A DNA stretch of 64,000 nt, taken from positions 1-64,000 of the forward strand of contig BPQB01000119.1 of NCBI GenBank assembly GCA_019973155.2. The letters are read 5' to 3'. This DNA comes from Phanerochaete sordida (Eukaryota; Basidiomycota; Agaricomycetes; Polyporales; Phanerochaetaceae). The notes beneath the pieces were generated by a model. The model was given only the letters and a program-made list of their open reading frames with translations. It ran no database searches and was not told where the DNA came from. Of the stretch, positions 41,100-53,710 are shown piece by piece (position 1 is the stretch's first letter; each line of letters begins with the position of its first letter). Both the position numbers and the translations under genes were made by a program.

Positions 41100-43502
41100 G
41101 GTGGAGTGGGAAAAGAGGCGTCGCCGCCGTTCCCAGGAGTGCTGGCGGATTATATGGAGAGCTTGGGATGCGCCCCGTGGGGTGAGCGCGATAACTTATC
41201 CGACTCCGAGAACCCGGCCGACGCAATGATGTCGATGACGGGCGCTATCACGTGAATAGGACCCGTGGTACCGCTCTTCGCTGGCTGAAGGCTGCTCTGC
41301 GATTCCATGAGTCCAGCAACGTTGCCGTGAATGAAAATACCCCAAGCCTCCGCAGGAAAGCCTGCTCTCGCAGAAAGCAGTTCAAAGAGCAGCTAGGGGG
41401 CATCTGGCCAATCTGGCGTCGGCGGCGAGAGAAGCACTTTGGCAATCTGTGATCGAAAATTACTGCTGTTGATAAGAGGGTGGAAACCATACGTGAAACG
41501 ACGCTCGCACCATTTTGCGAAGATACGACGCTGGGCGGGATAAGACGGGACATGGACGGTATGCGATAGACGTGCCGGAGGCTGGCCGCTGGGGAAGGGG
41601 GTGACTATCACAGCCAAATGCATGATAACGCGTGGAAGCCCGCGGCGGAGATGAAGAAGGATGTTCGCCCATGCTCGACTGTTGACTGGGAAAAGAACTC
41701 GTCTCTCCCTGCACGAGTGACCCACAGGGGCGGTCGTGCCCTGCAGTCTGCTCCAAGGGGTGCGAACGTTGAACGCTGCTTCCGCAGCAGCGCGCGACCG
41801 ACTGCGACCCTCGCGGGCCACCAGGGTTCTGGGGAAAAGATCCCTTGACACATCCCTGACGTCCCTGATAGAAGTCGTTCAACAGTTCGCACCCAGCGCT
41901 GAATGAAACCCCGGTGCCTTCGGCCAACGTCAGAACATGTGGGATGAGAACGCTGAGCGTGGGTACAGCTGTCATGCAGCACACTGAGTTAGGTCACGTC
42001 TGGCCCTCAGACAAGCGGCTCACCTGAATACTGCGTCTACTTCCCAGTGTAGCGTGACGCGAGGCTCGAACGCGGCTCAGCTTTTCATGCGGGGCGAAAC
42101 TACACCAACTTTGTCCGCTGTGATGAGAGATCTCAGAGCGCAATGAGCCTTGTGCGATTCATGGGATGAAATATCGGCGGTACACCGAGAAGTACTTGAA
42201 GAGGGCGGGGTTACGATCTGCGTACCGGGGCGCAAAGCTCGGGCAATCCCATCTCAATCCTCCGGTAAAGCCAAGGCTTTGCGGCATGAATATATACAGA
42301 GTATTCTAAACGTCGCAGCCGTAAAAGTCAGGTATCGCCCAAGCACAGAAGCTGGGATACGCACTATTGAACTGAAATCTAGAACCAGCTATCCCAACTA
42401 AGCGGATTTTTCTCGGTTCCACTCTCGGTTCCACGCTTTCAACTATCGGGGAACAACGCCTTGTTGCAGCAAGGAGGACGCCTTCACAGGGTCTGCCTGC
42501 CGTCGGGCGTCGTGGTGCAGGCTCCCATGGTCAACGGAAGAGCCGCGTCGGCTTCGGAGCAACGGAGGATCGGGACGATCGCAGGAGATAGCCGTGCCCT
42601 TAATTGATCCCGCATCTGAGATCCCTCCGTCGGCGCGGCGCGCCACAGCGAGCGGGGGGCGGGACCATTCACGCGCGCGCGGTGGGTCCTGGGGATACGC
42701 GCGCATACATCGAGGTCAAAGGCCTGCAAAAGGTCGTTAGCGTGCATACAACGCGCGAGGAAGGGCGGAAAACACGAACGACGACGGGCGGTCGGACGTC
42801 AGGACCGTCGACCGTCGAATTGTCCGTAAGTGGGACTGGTCATTGTTTTCGCCTCCCAGGATATGTCATGGCAACAAACAAGGTTGGCGTGCCCTCGTCC
42901 GAGACTCCGAGAGCTGGCGCGGCTCTGTTTACCCGCGTGAGGTATGACATTGAGAGTGCTGACCGCGTCGAGGTGTCCAGGCTCGCCTCGGGAAAAATGC
43001 AGGGTGTTCGTGGTGTGGGCAGCGGAGTCGGCTGGTGCCCAGGACGGCCTCGAGGCCACTGCCTGGTGCGGAGAAGGTCCTCGGGGTGGAGGTATGAGGT
43101 TGAGAATCGGAATAGCCGGATAACCTCTTAATGAAGCTGTGATGAGCGAAAATAAATAAATAACGAAATCGGTAGTTAGGGCGCCGTCACGCCTGGGGTC
43201 GAGTCGTTCCTGCCGCCGTTTCAATCTTCTTCGTCGCTGTCGCTGTCGTTGACCGCCTGCAGTCATCTTTGTCGGCGCGGTCTCCAGCTCTCGTCTCGAC
43301 ATTTTGCTTTGCTTCCTCTTCTCTCTTTCAGTCTCTTCAAAAGGTTCCCTGGTCTTTTGTACGTCGCTCGCGCTCGCTTGTTGGAACCGCGTCTGACCCT
43401 CATTGCCCGTTTGCGCTGGCCGAAACAGCGAGGGGGACGTCGTCAGGCTTGGTCTGAGCGTTGTGAACCGAGCAGCTACCCTGTCTACGCCGTTTTCTGT
43501 CC
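41100..43502. other. Long divergent intergenic region, amidase / Bni4-like gene
   Basis: 2.4 kb separate two divergent genes. Several frames of 100-245 codons exist on both strands, but they overlap one another, lack splice-consistent partners and resemble nothing I know. Part of 43150-43502 is pyrimidine-rich and probably transcribed as the Bni4-like leader. I see no clear repeat or mobile element. Confidence 0.45.
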
Positions 43503-46232
43503 ATGGCCGTTCTCGCTCCTCAAGACTGGCATCCACCCCGAGATCTGCAAATGGACGCGCCCTCCAACGCCATCAACAATGCCGTTCCCCGCCAGCGGTC
43601 CTCCCCCGCCAACGACCACTCTGCGGCCTCGTCGCCGGTAGCGCAACAGCCGTACCCGTACCCAGTGCAGCAGCAGCAGGCAGGATGGACGGCAGCACCA
43701 CACCCGCACCAGCCATATTACCCCTCTTTCTACCAAAACCCCCACCAGCAGCCCTACCCACTTCACGGACATCCTGCGCAGGGCCAGATGCACTTCCAGC
43801 CCCAGTACTACGACCAGGCCAACGCGCAGCTCGCCGCCCAGTGGGCTTATCAGCAGATGGTGCAGAACGCACACCACCAAGCGCATCAAATGTCCCACGT
43901 TCCTCCTCCACATCCTGGCCAGCGTAGCCGCACCGGAAGCGCTAGCACAGGCGAGTACTACGTGCCATCCCCGATGACCGGCTACAGCCCCTTCCCCAGC
44001 GGCACTCCCCCTGCACATCCCTCCCAGCTCCCGAACGGCTACTCCTCCAGCCAGAGCGACCACGGCGGTCATCAGGGTCCGTACAACGGTTTTCATCCTT
44101 ATCGTCGTCCAAATCGCCAGGACTCGCGCCATCAAGATGCTGCTCAGCCCGCTCCTGGCCCAGACTGGCGGCCAGCTGCTGGCCCTCCCTTCCAACCTCC
44201 GTATGTCCGGGCGGATGCCGCTGGTTCATCAACTTCCGTCAATTCGACGGGTTCGAACTCCGGCGGCACCCGCCAGCGTACCAATAGTACCCAGGGATCT
44301 TCCGCGTCACCAGGCAGCAATGGGAGATCACCTGTCCCCAGCAGTCGTGTACCCAGCGGGAATTCACCCAGCTCGGGATCGTCAAACCAGAACCAGTCGA
44401 GACCTCACCAACGCACCACGTCGTCCTCATCCACTTCGTCCACCGGCACATCACGTCCATCCGCGGCGTCGTCGTCTGCCACGTCGTCAGCACAGCTGCG
44501 GAAACCGTCCCCGCTGTCTCAGGGCACCTACACTGTCGCCGAGAAGCGCATGTCGCGCGATGACAGCGATCTCGCCGCGATGATGTCTGAGCCAGCGCCG
44601 GGCGTACGCAGCGGTGGTCTGAAGGGTCGGCTACGGCGCGCTTTGTCGCTGAACGCCGGCTCAACGCTGCGAGAAGAGGACGAGGAGGAGGATCACAAAC
44701 TCTCGAAGAACGGCAAGTCAAGTGCGGGAGATGGGGCCAGCACCGTCGCAGGCGACGACTCCTCTACGGCAACCGTGCAGAAAAAGAAGTCGCGCTCATT
44801 GTTCAACTCTCGGCTCAACCGTTCAACAGACAACATCTCTCTGTCGTCGACGATGTCTTCGGCTTCGATGGTCATCCGCAAGCTCGGTAACATCGGCAAG
44901 CTCACCCGCCGCAACTCCCTCGCCGGCATCACCTCGCTGTTCAAGGACAAGGACAAGAAGGATAAGGAGGGTGGCGAAGATACTGGGAAGAAGAGCAAGA
45001 GCAAGAAGGACAGCAAGGGCAGTGCATCGGAACCTGCCGTCTCGCACGCGACGGCAGAGCTCGACGTAGGCGAGTGGAGTGCCGACATGACTGGGCTAAG
45101 TCCGGCTGCGCGGCTGGCCCGGCAACACACGCTGAAGACCAACGCGGAGGCGGCTGCTAGGGCGAAGGCTGAGGCGGAAGCCAAGGCATTAGCTATGACA
45201 CAAGCAGCCCAGGGCGATCCGAACGTGCCTACGACATGGGAGAAGAACACGACCAGCAAGCACGGGGAGTCTGCCACGTCCAAGGCGTTGACACGGGTGA
45301 GCGACGACGGTACGCGGGTGATTGTCGAGGACGACGACACGGACAGCGACGATGGCCAGTACGACCATCCGCCATACAACCACGAGGGATGGGAGGAGGA
45401 TGACGACGACTGGGATGGCGCACAAGATGGGGATACTACAATCCGCCAGGGGCTGGAAGATGCGCGCCTGGAGGATGAGGAGATGGAGCCGTGGGCACTC
45501 GGCGTACGACGCAGTGTAGAGCGAACGCGGAGGCCGAAGAAGGGTATCCTTAAGAGTGAGTCCTGTTCATGCTTATATATGCGTCGTGTGATTTACCTAA
45601 AGTTGAGAAGACGGCGGCAACTATGACCAGGAGACCCACAGCCCTGTAAACCTACCATTCGGTCGTAATCGCTCGAACTCCTACGACTCTCCCCCTACCC
45701 ACAACCCCGATCTCGGACCTCTCGCCCGCATCCCTTCCCCGGATCCCGACCACATCGACGGTCTGCATAAGCATCATCCATCGAGCGGTCCGACCTTCCT
45801 CCCTCCACTGTCGTTCGAGAAGGACGCGTCGAAAGAGGACCACTCCATCCCGCGAGCGTCGACGCCTGAGAAGACACTCTTCAACCACCCGAACTCGTCC
45901 GCCCCGGCCCTCTCAACGATGTTCCAATCCAACGCTCCAACATTAACTCACCGGTCAGCGACCGCTCCTTCCAAGCGGCTAGCATTTGCCACCAACCTCT
46001 CGGTCTACGACACGTTCCCCTCTTCGGTCTACGATAGACGTAGTGAGCCTGCGACATGGAGCCGATTGACACCTGCTCTCGCTCAGCGCATCAAGGAAGA
46101 GTTGAACTCTTACAAGATGGAAGAAATGGAGGTGCATGCCAACAGTCGTGTGCAGTACGTCGTCATGCGTCTTCATATAAGCTATATCTCTTTGCTGATC
46201 ATGAGCTCTACAGCACGCAATTCTTCGTATAG
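43503..46232 (+). CDS. Bni4-like scaffold, PP1 (Glc7) targeting subunit
   Basis: In yeast, Bni4 tethers the PP1 phosphatase Glc7 and chitin synthase machinery to the bud neck. ATG at 43503. About 670 residues are disordered: first a Pro/Gln/Tyr/His-rich part, then Ser/Thr-rich, then a basic cluster (GGLKGRLRRALSLNAG, RKLGNIGKLTRRNSLAG), an Ala/Lys coiled-coil-like run (AEAAARAKAEAEAKALAM), and an acidic region ending PKKGILK. Only the last exons carry the conserved Bni4 end: KRLAFATNLSVYDTFPSSVY, then YDRR and LTPALAQRIKEELNSYKMEE, then MEVHANSRVHTQFFV. The last intron (46154 to 46212) is needed to reach HTQFFV and the stop at 46232. The KRLAF segment fits an RVxF-like PP1 docking site. Length about 870 residues. 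Confidence 0.78.
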
Positions 46233-46738
46233 AGTTTAGAGTTCCATACCTGCGACCTCATAATCGTCGACGTGTCGATGATTGTCGGAGCTGTCGCCCA
46301 AGACCCCGTTCATTTCTTGCCCCGCCCTCCCCCGGTTATCGCCACATCCACATGTTCATTCCACGCGCACGTTTGGATCAGATATCCACGATCTCATATC
46401 AACCTATATACCCCTCACTCATCCCAGCCAATCCCTCAATCTGTAATATTATGATGCATGGTGTCTCATGTCTCATCTCGTCGTGGTACTGGTGCCGTCT
46501 TCCTTAGCCCATCTCTCACTCTCTTGCATTCTCGCGTCGGCCTTCCGGGACGGACTTTGTGGAAGCTGCCCGCTCTTCTCTCTCTATAGCTAACTGTCAT
46601 GTCTATTCATGCTCCGAGCTCTCTCTCTCTCCCTGGTGTTTGTCGTACAATTCCATTTAGTTATCTGCGAGGTCGGGGCGCGGTACAATAAGCAAATTGT
46701 GAGTACAAATAATAGTACCAATACGACGAAGTGTACAA
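46233..46738. other. Convergent intergenic region
   Basis: 506 bp between the Bni4-like gene and the FAD oxidoreductase. CT-rich tracts and short frames only; no gene or repeat supported. Confidence 0.6.
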
Positions 46739-48489
46739 TCAGCTCTGTCCGATTCGCCGTGCGAGGAAGTTCTCCAGGCTTGCGTCCTGCCACCGCTTCA
46801 CCGTTGGACGCAACATCTCGGGAAACCACGATCGCGTCTCGTCCTCTCGGTTCAGGACCATGCTTGCAAGTGCCTTGCCGCTCATCCAGGCGTGCACCAT
46901 GCCCTCGCCGGTGTACCCCGCCGAGATCCACTCGCCAGGCGGCGCCGTCGTCTGCCTGTGCGAGTCGCTCTCCTTCACGAACACGCGCGGCGCCGCGTCT
47001 GCGGGGGGCTCAGGCCTGCCCGACATCTTCTGCGGGAGGCGTCCGACCCAGGGCAGGCCGTCGGCCGAGATGCCCAGGATGCCGCCCCACTGCGCCTTCG
47101 TGCGGCCCTCGCCCCACGACACGCCCGCCTCGGGCTCGGTGCGCGCCTCCGCCTCGCGGCCCCAGCGCGCGAAGTAGAGCGGGAGCGCGCCTGCTAGATG
47201 GCTCGCGACAGGCACGCTGAACGTGCTGTCGTCGGCCGTGCCAAGGTCGCCGAGCGCGGCGTCGAACGCGCTCGCCCAGCCGCCGCCGAACATGAGCTCG
47301 TGCTCGCCGCCGGGCAGCTGCGTGAGGTAGTCGTAGCCGAGCGCGCCTGGGTAGAAGACGTACGAACGCGCGCCGTCGCCCGTGGTGGCCCCCAGCGTGG
47401 TGCCCGGCCGCTGCGCGCTCATCGTGCCCCGCGTCGGCACGACCTTCTCGCGCATCGGCGCAACGAGGTGTGAGACCCAGCCGTTCGTGGCGTGCACGAC
47501 GTGTGACGCCTGGACGTCGCCGCGCGGAGTGCTGACTGTGTAGTAGGGAAGTTCCGATGTGGCGGGCTTGATGCTTGTGCATGGCGTGTATGCCGCGATG
47601 GAAAACCTAGCAAGAATTTAGAAAACGATCCAGAAGGTATAGTGGGATCGACGCACCGGTCAGGGTACCGATCCAGGAGCTTGGATAGCAGGTTCGTGAC
47701 AAAGCGGTAAGGATGTATGGCGCCACCGGGACCCACAATGCACCCTGCTGCGCGATCTGAGAGGCCGAATTTCTGGTATGAGATGAGATTAGGTTCGCTG
47801 CTGCGAGCAAGACGTCTGACGCACCTCTTGTGCCACCGCACCCGCATAAGAGACATACTCTTTCGCCACCTCTGGCATATCTGCTTTCCAAGCCTCGAGC
47901 TCTTCGCACGCCTCAGCGAAGTCGTCTTCGGCGAAGTATACTTCCAGGTGTTCTGTTTCGCGAACCTGCGACTCCTTCAAGATGTCCTCCTGCGAGGCGA
48001 TAGCTTGCATCTCGTGTACATGCGCCAGCCGGAAGTAAATCAGCGTCCGCGCGTCCTTCTCGCCGTGTTCCTCTTTGAGCCTCTTCCAGTCGCCCCATAG
48101 CGGGGGGTTGATGTGCCCTCCATTCCTACGACGGCCTCAGTACCACAGAGATATCACACTGGACTGCACACGCACCTGCCGGTTGCTCCAGAGCAGACCT
48201 CACGCGCCTCAAGGATGAGCACGCGTACCGACTCGTCCTTCGAGAGCGCATTGTAGGCGAACGAGGTTCCGGTGATGCCGGAGCCAATCACGACGATATC
48301 CGCCTGAGCAGGTAGCGGCTGCTGGATGGCCGCTATCGGAGATTTGGGCACCGTCCAGAATGGCAGGCTCGGGTTCACTACTGGTAGCCCCGGCGACTCC
48401 TTGAGCCGCTTCGAGACCTTGTCCAAGGCCTGGTTGAGGATGTAGACAGCCCCTATTATGAGCTTCGCGCGCGAGATGACGCTCCCCAT
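46739..48489 (-). CDS. FAD-dependent oxidoreductase, D-amino-acid-oxidase (DAO) superfamily
   Basis: This is a flavoprotein of the DAO fold. ATG at 48489. A weakly hydrophobic N-terminal helix (AKLIIGAVYILNQAL) precedes the dinucleotide-binding motif IVVIGSGITGTSFAYNAL and the second FAD motif, EAREVCSGATGRNGGH, restored by an intron near 48110-48168. Downstream are GCIVGPGGAIHPYRFV, VVHATNGWVSHLV, and the C-terminal FAD contact GEWISAGYTGEGMVHAWM. Introns also lie near 47780-47830 and 47607-47660. Length about 520 residues. Basidiomycete relatives are often annotated as generic FAD-dependent oxidoreductases; the substrate (an amine or amino acid) is unknown. The gene diverges from F-box paralog 3 across 959 bp. 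Confidence 0.88.
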
Positions 48490-49448
48490 GAATTTCTACG
48501 CGCAGGACGTCGGAGATGTATGAGGTGACCTAGCTTGCAGTGAGTATGTGGTGTGCGTGTGGGAAGATAGCTATCATACGAACTGGTCGTGGGTGCTTTG
48601 CCGGCAGCTGATTACGTCGCGCTCGCGGCACACCTTTCTGGGTTCAGCTGTAACACAGGACGCTGTAGTCCCATGATAATAGCTGCTGGGCAATAAATGA
48701 GGCTCAAAGACAACTGGTAGCGTGTCGCTCGCAAGGTCGCTCGAGTCGCTCAAGCCTGAGGTCTGGGGCTTGGATGATGTTGGTGGTGAGTGGTAGAGTT
48801 TGAGAGGAGTTATATAGCCAACCGTTCCGAGGAGCGATTGAACCTTGCCCGGCTGGGCCACGACTCGGTCACCTGCGGCTCTATGCAGGGTCTACGTCCT
48901 ACTAGCCATGACCGCGCTATAAAGCGAGTAGTTTGGCCCTGTGGGTGCGCTTGGGACCTTCGCTTTGATCACTTCCGACTCGGAGCAGTCCGATTGCTCA
49001 TTGTGATCACCTCTTCGGCAGCAAGACTCGAGGTAATCCACCGCAGAGTATGAACGTATCTACCTCGCAGGTTCACGTGCAGCTGTACGGCTCGTAATGC
49101 TGGGTCCAGAAATATGGTGCATTCCCTTTGAGACTGCAGCCCGACTCCCCGAGCATGAGTCTACCAGACAAGCGTGCAGAAGTCGCGAAATGGGGAAGAG
49201 ATCCCTTGAACCTGGCTGAGAAGCAGACATCTTAACGTGGAACACCAATCTCGGCTCTGTCGTACGCAGGAAATGACATGGGAGGCTAAGAGGAGTGTTG
49301 TTCGGAAATTGTCCCGAAATTCGAATTTCCCTCGACAAACGCCTCAGAAGCGCCAAGGCGCTAAGCTGTTGTACTGCGCGCCCTGCCACGCCACCTCGAC
49401 CACGACGAACGTTTGGTCCTCATACTCACCTCACCAGGTCTGCAAAGC
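48490..49448. other. Divergent intergenic region, oxidoreductase / F-box paralog 3
   Basis: The 959 bp contain only short frames with no splice partners. It should hold the promoters of both flanking genes. No repeat is apparent. Confidence 0.5.
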
Positions 49449-51353
49449 ATGTATCGTAAATATGGGTGCGTACTGAATTTCAGGAAGCAAGGATGCTGCT
49501 AGTCTAACACACGGCGGCACTGCAGTCTTCCCATTCGTTTTCAGGATCTCCCGCTGGAAGTGTGCGTGAGCATCTTCCATCACCTCCCAGCACTCGACGT
49601 AGTTCGTCTGGAACAGGTATGAACAGACTCGTTTGACGTATTCTAAGCCACTGAGTTTTAATAAAAGGTCTCGACCGAATTTCGCAAGCTCGTTCGCGAA
49701 TCAGTGACGCTTCAGTACAAGATTGAATGCTTCCTCTGTGGAGTGGTCGACCAGACGCCAGGGACCCATACCGTGGCGGACAAGCGGAGATCGCTCAAAT
49801 TCTGGCATCAAAGGTGGAAACGGCCAGGCTTCACCGAAGTCTGCGAATTTTCGGGATACTTGGGGAAGGGCTATGTCTCCGGGCCTATCTTTGCCCAAGC
49901 GTGTCGGGACTCTATCGATGAACAGTGCAGTTCCATCGAGTTCTACGCCTTCGATGCACCTCTGAGAGGAGTCAGGGACAGGGATTGGGTCCTCAGCAAC
50001 CTCAACGTAAACTACAACTTTGCCATCGACTGGTATCAAGATCTATTGGTCGTCGTCGAAAGGTATGCATGCCAATCTCGCTGTCTTGAACAGGATAGTG
50101 ATCAGATATATCCCATGAAGCTCCGAGGACAGTCGCGACTTCATTGTCCGATTTCTGACATGCACGACCGGCAGTGTACATCCTGCTGCTGAGCAGGAGA
50201 CCTTTCAGCTCATGCTTCCCGTGGAATCTACAAGTCAAGATTTCAAGCTGCAAATCTGCGGCGATCTCCTGATGCTGCAATATGAGTATTTTGGCAGGAT
50301 GTTCATTGAGATGTGGGCCATCGACTGGCGCAAAGGTCGCTTACTCCTGGTATGTAATGTCTACGCCTTCTGGTCTGTGTCGAAGCGTCATTCTCACTGT
50401 GCTTTATTTCTCAGCAACTCGGAGAGGACCATGATGTCGACGATGTTGTCACCGTCCCCGTAGACTGTGCACTTATCGACTCCCGATACGTCTTAGTTGC
50501 CCTCACCGGAGACTCGCAAACGCCGGCACTGGTAGGCCTGGATTGCTACCAAATGCCCGCTGGCGTCAGTCGATTGGTCCTCGAGGGCATCATGCAAAAT
50601 GCGCTTTTTGTGCTGGAGCTGCCGCGGGTGCTCCCCGGACACTTCAGTGACGACCTGAGGCTGTCAGTCGCCTGTAATCCCCACAGTCCCCACGCTCTGC
50701 CCTCTCAAATGGACGACAGTACAGTCTTTCGCGCTGCCGGAGCACCTGTCGTGCTCGTGGGCCTTGAATGCGGCGAAACTCCTCCCAACAGGCTGCGCTA
50801 CGACCTGCTCATCCCGGGGCGCTTCATCCTCTCCCAGCTGCACCGCGCCTCCGCGCCCGGCGCGCACAGGCTCGCCTGGCAGGCGTACTCGCGCGAGTGC
50901 CGCATCGTCAACACAGGCTACCGGAGCTGCGCGGGCGTCGTGCACGGTGCACGGTATGCGACGAGCTGCAAAGTCTGGGTTCCGAACGGAGGCGCCTTCG
51001 TCGACGTCTTAGAGATATCCCATTTCCTCGAACCCGCTGCGATATACCGCGACACAGACGTCGAGGATGGCCAATCCGACGACCCGGGCCTGCAGCCTGC
51101 GGTGTGCTGCGTCGTGAAGCCGTCTGACCAGTCGAACGACGAAGTCTGGGCGGAACCGATGCACACGGGCGCTCCCTACCTGGCGACTTGGACGGACTTG
51201 GTGCTGGAAGATGCAGATGAACTGTTTCTTCTCGAGGATGGGGTCGTCGTGAGCGAGAGAGATACAAGGTACGGACTACAATGTCTCTGGTGCTATGTCC
51301 GCCCGCGCTGACGTTCGTGATCAAGTGAACACATGCATGCGTACACGTTTTAG
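49449..51353 (+). CDS. F-box family paralog 3 (RAYTF-tail family)
   Basis: This is a predicted SCF substrate adaptor. The F-box core IRFQDLPLEVCVSIFHHLPA has no ATG in its own exon. A short first exon from ATG 49449 (MYRKYG) fits in phase across an intron ending at 49524, so I use it, but this start is the weakest point. The family introns follow: after DVVRLEQ; after LLVVVER, where the distant acceptor near 50118 is required; after GRLLLV; and before the tail. Family blocks: VLSNLNVNYNFAIDWYQDLL, FIEMWAIDWRKGRLLLV, LIDSRYVLVALTGDS, YDLLIPGRFIL, VHGARYATS, LFLLEDGVVV. The last exon reads SEHMHAYTF and stops at 51351-51353. Length about 530 residues. Paralog 4 starts 207 bp downstream on the same strand: a tandem pair. 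Confidence 0.78.
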
Positions 51354-51560
51354 TCCTTTGTACTCTATCAGGAATATGGGATATGTTCAAGTCGCCACCG
51401 CCACTGAGTGGAGACAACATCGTCAAAGCCGAGGCCATGAGACGTTCCTTTGTTGTAAGCTGTAGGGATATTTAACTGCCTTTGGCACGTCTGGCGTCCA
51501 CGCTCACCTCTTGATTCACAAACTCGGCTTCAGTCGAACTCACAAACCAACACTTCCGAC

Positions 51561-53564
51561 ATGGCTATGTTCATGGACCTTCCAAGCGAAGTCTGCGAGA
51601 ACATCCTATTAAATCTCGGTCCCGTCCTCATTGTTCGGTTCCAGCGTGTGCGTAACACCGCCTGCGCACATATCGCCCCCACTCACGTAGCTTCTCGCCT
51701 CCAGGTGTGTCGCGCAGCCCGCGCGCTCGTGCGAGCCTCGGTCAAGCTGCAGTACATCCTTGCGTGCTTCCGCGCGGGTGTCGTCGATTGTCCATCGGGC
51801 ACTCGCTTCACCACCGCCGAAAAACTACACCGGGTGCGGCAGTGGCACGCCGCGTGGAAGCGTCCGACGCCTGACCTGCGCCAGGAAACCATCCTTCGTC
51901 CAAAAAACGGTGCTTTCACAATATTTCAGACCTCGGGGCCTGTCTTTGCGCAAGGATTAGCCCCAAGTGTCAATGAAATTGAATTCTATCTCCCAGGGTC
52001 GCCGCTGCGCAACATCCAGCCCCAAAGCTGGATACTGTCGGAGCTGCCGAGACACGAGACATTCTCGTTCGAATGGTACCTGGACTTGCTTGTGTTGGTT
52101 CAGAGGTACGATGTGCAGTCGATGCGCCTTCACAGTGGTGTCTGACGGAGCCTACACTTCTAGGTCGAATGACCAGGTCACATTATATTTCCTATCATGC
52201 ACCAGTGGCGCTCCACATCCTCTCGCCTCGAAGCTTTCGGTGTCACTTGCACTCGAAGATACCGACGACACCTTCAGCACCTTCCACCTAGTCATCAGCG
52301 GGGACCTCATTCTCTGTCAACTTAGAGACCGTCGTGACCCTGGTGGGGAAAAATGGGTGTTGAACTGGCGACAGGGCTCCGTGTTACTGGTCCGTATTAT
52401 AGAAAATTGAGCATGTTGCACTGACTCTTGATTGCTTGCAGAACTTGACTACACCCCTTGACCCGATGTCTTGGGATTGCGCCATCCTTGACTCTCAGTA
52501 TCTTCTCCTGACTTTTGGCGGTGTCGACGATGACGATTGGAAACCACACGTTCTGGCAATTTTCGATTGTCACAGTCCCCCTCGCGGCAAGCGGCTCAGC
52601 ATTCCCGATGACTTGAATTTTGCTGTGCTTTCGCTACAGCTCCCGCTGCTGGACGCCAACCACCAGTATGTAGCGTCGTGGAGGCCGCAATGCCTCTCTT
52701 CTAGCTTCGAGGCGCTGCCAGAACGGATCGACGGTCTTACATTTCGTGCCATGGCACCCCCCCGTTGTGCGTGTATGTGCCGAGGTTACAGACGTCCCGT
52801 ACACTCAAAGCGAGAGGCTGCACGACCTCTTGATCCCCGCGTCGCTCCTCATACGGTCGGCGGTGCCCTGGCATGGCGCGCCTTCTCCGCTCCTTCTGCG
52901 GTGGCCGACATATGCACCGTATTGCAGGCTCGTCTGTACCGCACACGGGTCTGGGGCGGTCCACGGCCGCAGATTCGCGACGATCACTCCGCCTGACGTC
53001 GAGCTTGGCGATGACGAAGAAACCTGGTGGCTGGTGGAGGATCAGGAGGACCCTGTCATCCAGATACACCATTTCGCGTGGCCCGGGCTAGTCATCAGCG
53101 AAGACGACGTAGATGAAGACTCGGACGCAGGTGACAACATGGACGCGCATGGCGACGTCAATGCAGACGACGACGTGGACGACGACATGTACACGGACAG
53201 CGACGCCGATGCGGACGACATGGACATGGGCAACGATGCGGGCAGCAGGAGTGATAGCTCGGGCACAAGCAACTCAGATGCCGATATGGACGGTGGTGCG
53301 GAAGGAAGGGACGTACAAGTCTATCGAGTCATAGAGGCAAGTGACGATCACCAGAAGCTGCTCAAAGATGCCGTTCCGACCGGAGAACCGTATCTCGAGA
53401 CCTGGACAGACATCTGCGTGGAGAGAGAAGCGAAATTCTTTCTCATTGAAGACGGGATCGTTCTCCTGGAAGGCCGCGGCGAACCGTGAGTTGCATACTT
53501 TTAGCCTTGCTGGTTATATGATGTTACTGACTGATCCCATAGGCTGCGGGCCTACACTTTTTGA
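51561..53564 (+). CDS. F-box family paralog 4, with an apparent 1-base frameshift
   Basis: The start is ATG 51561: MAMFMDLPSEVCENILLNLG is the F-box, with the family intron after VRFQR. The other introns are conserved, and the last exon gives LRAYTF, stopping at 53562-53564. The frame breaks at a run of seven C (52757-52763). Upstream reads GLTFRAMAPP in one frame; downstream reads PVVRVCAEVTD...HDLLIPASLL in the next. The paralogs read FRAAAPPVTLVEI or FRAAGAPVVLVGL with no break. A C6 run would restore the frame. No intron can bridge it. So the copy is a young pseudogene, an assembly error, or frameshift-dependent. The second half also carries an Asp-rich insert (about 53100-53300) absent from the other three. 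Confidence 0.7.
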
Positions 53565-53710
53565 GGTCTGGATATGGGCTATGGCCAGCACCGGAGCGTC
53601 CTCCAAGTCAGTACGGGATTTATCCACGCGCACATTCACTGATTCACTATAGACTCTTACTTGCTCCACTGCATTCTCTACTGTCGCGAATAATACTGTA
53701 TCGTTCCAAG

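Noticed and set aside
42010..42090. tRNA-like GGCTCGAACGC stretch
   Set aside because: No acceptor stem, anticodon arm or B-box match of the right spacing could be built.
41248..43131. Several 100-245-codon frames between the amidase and Bni4-like genes
   Set aside because: Mutually overlapping on both strands, no splice partners, no coding-like composition.
41829..49220. Shared 18-mer GGGGAA(A/G)AGATCCCTTGA at about 41830 and 49192
   Set aside because: One near-match of this length is expected by chance in 64 kb and the flanks do not align.
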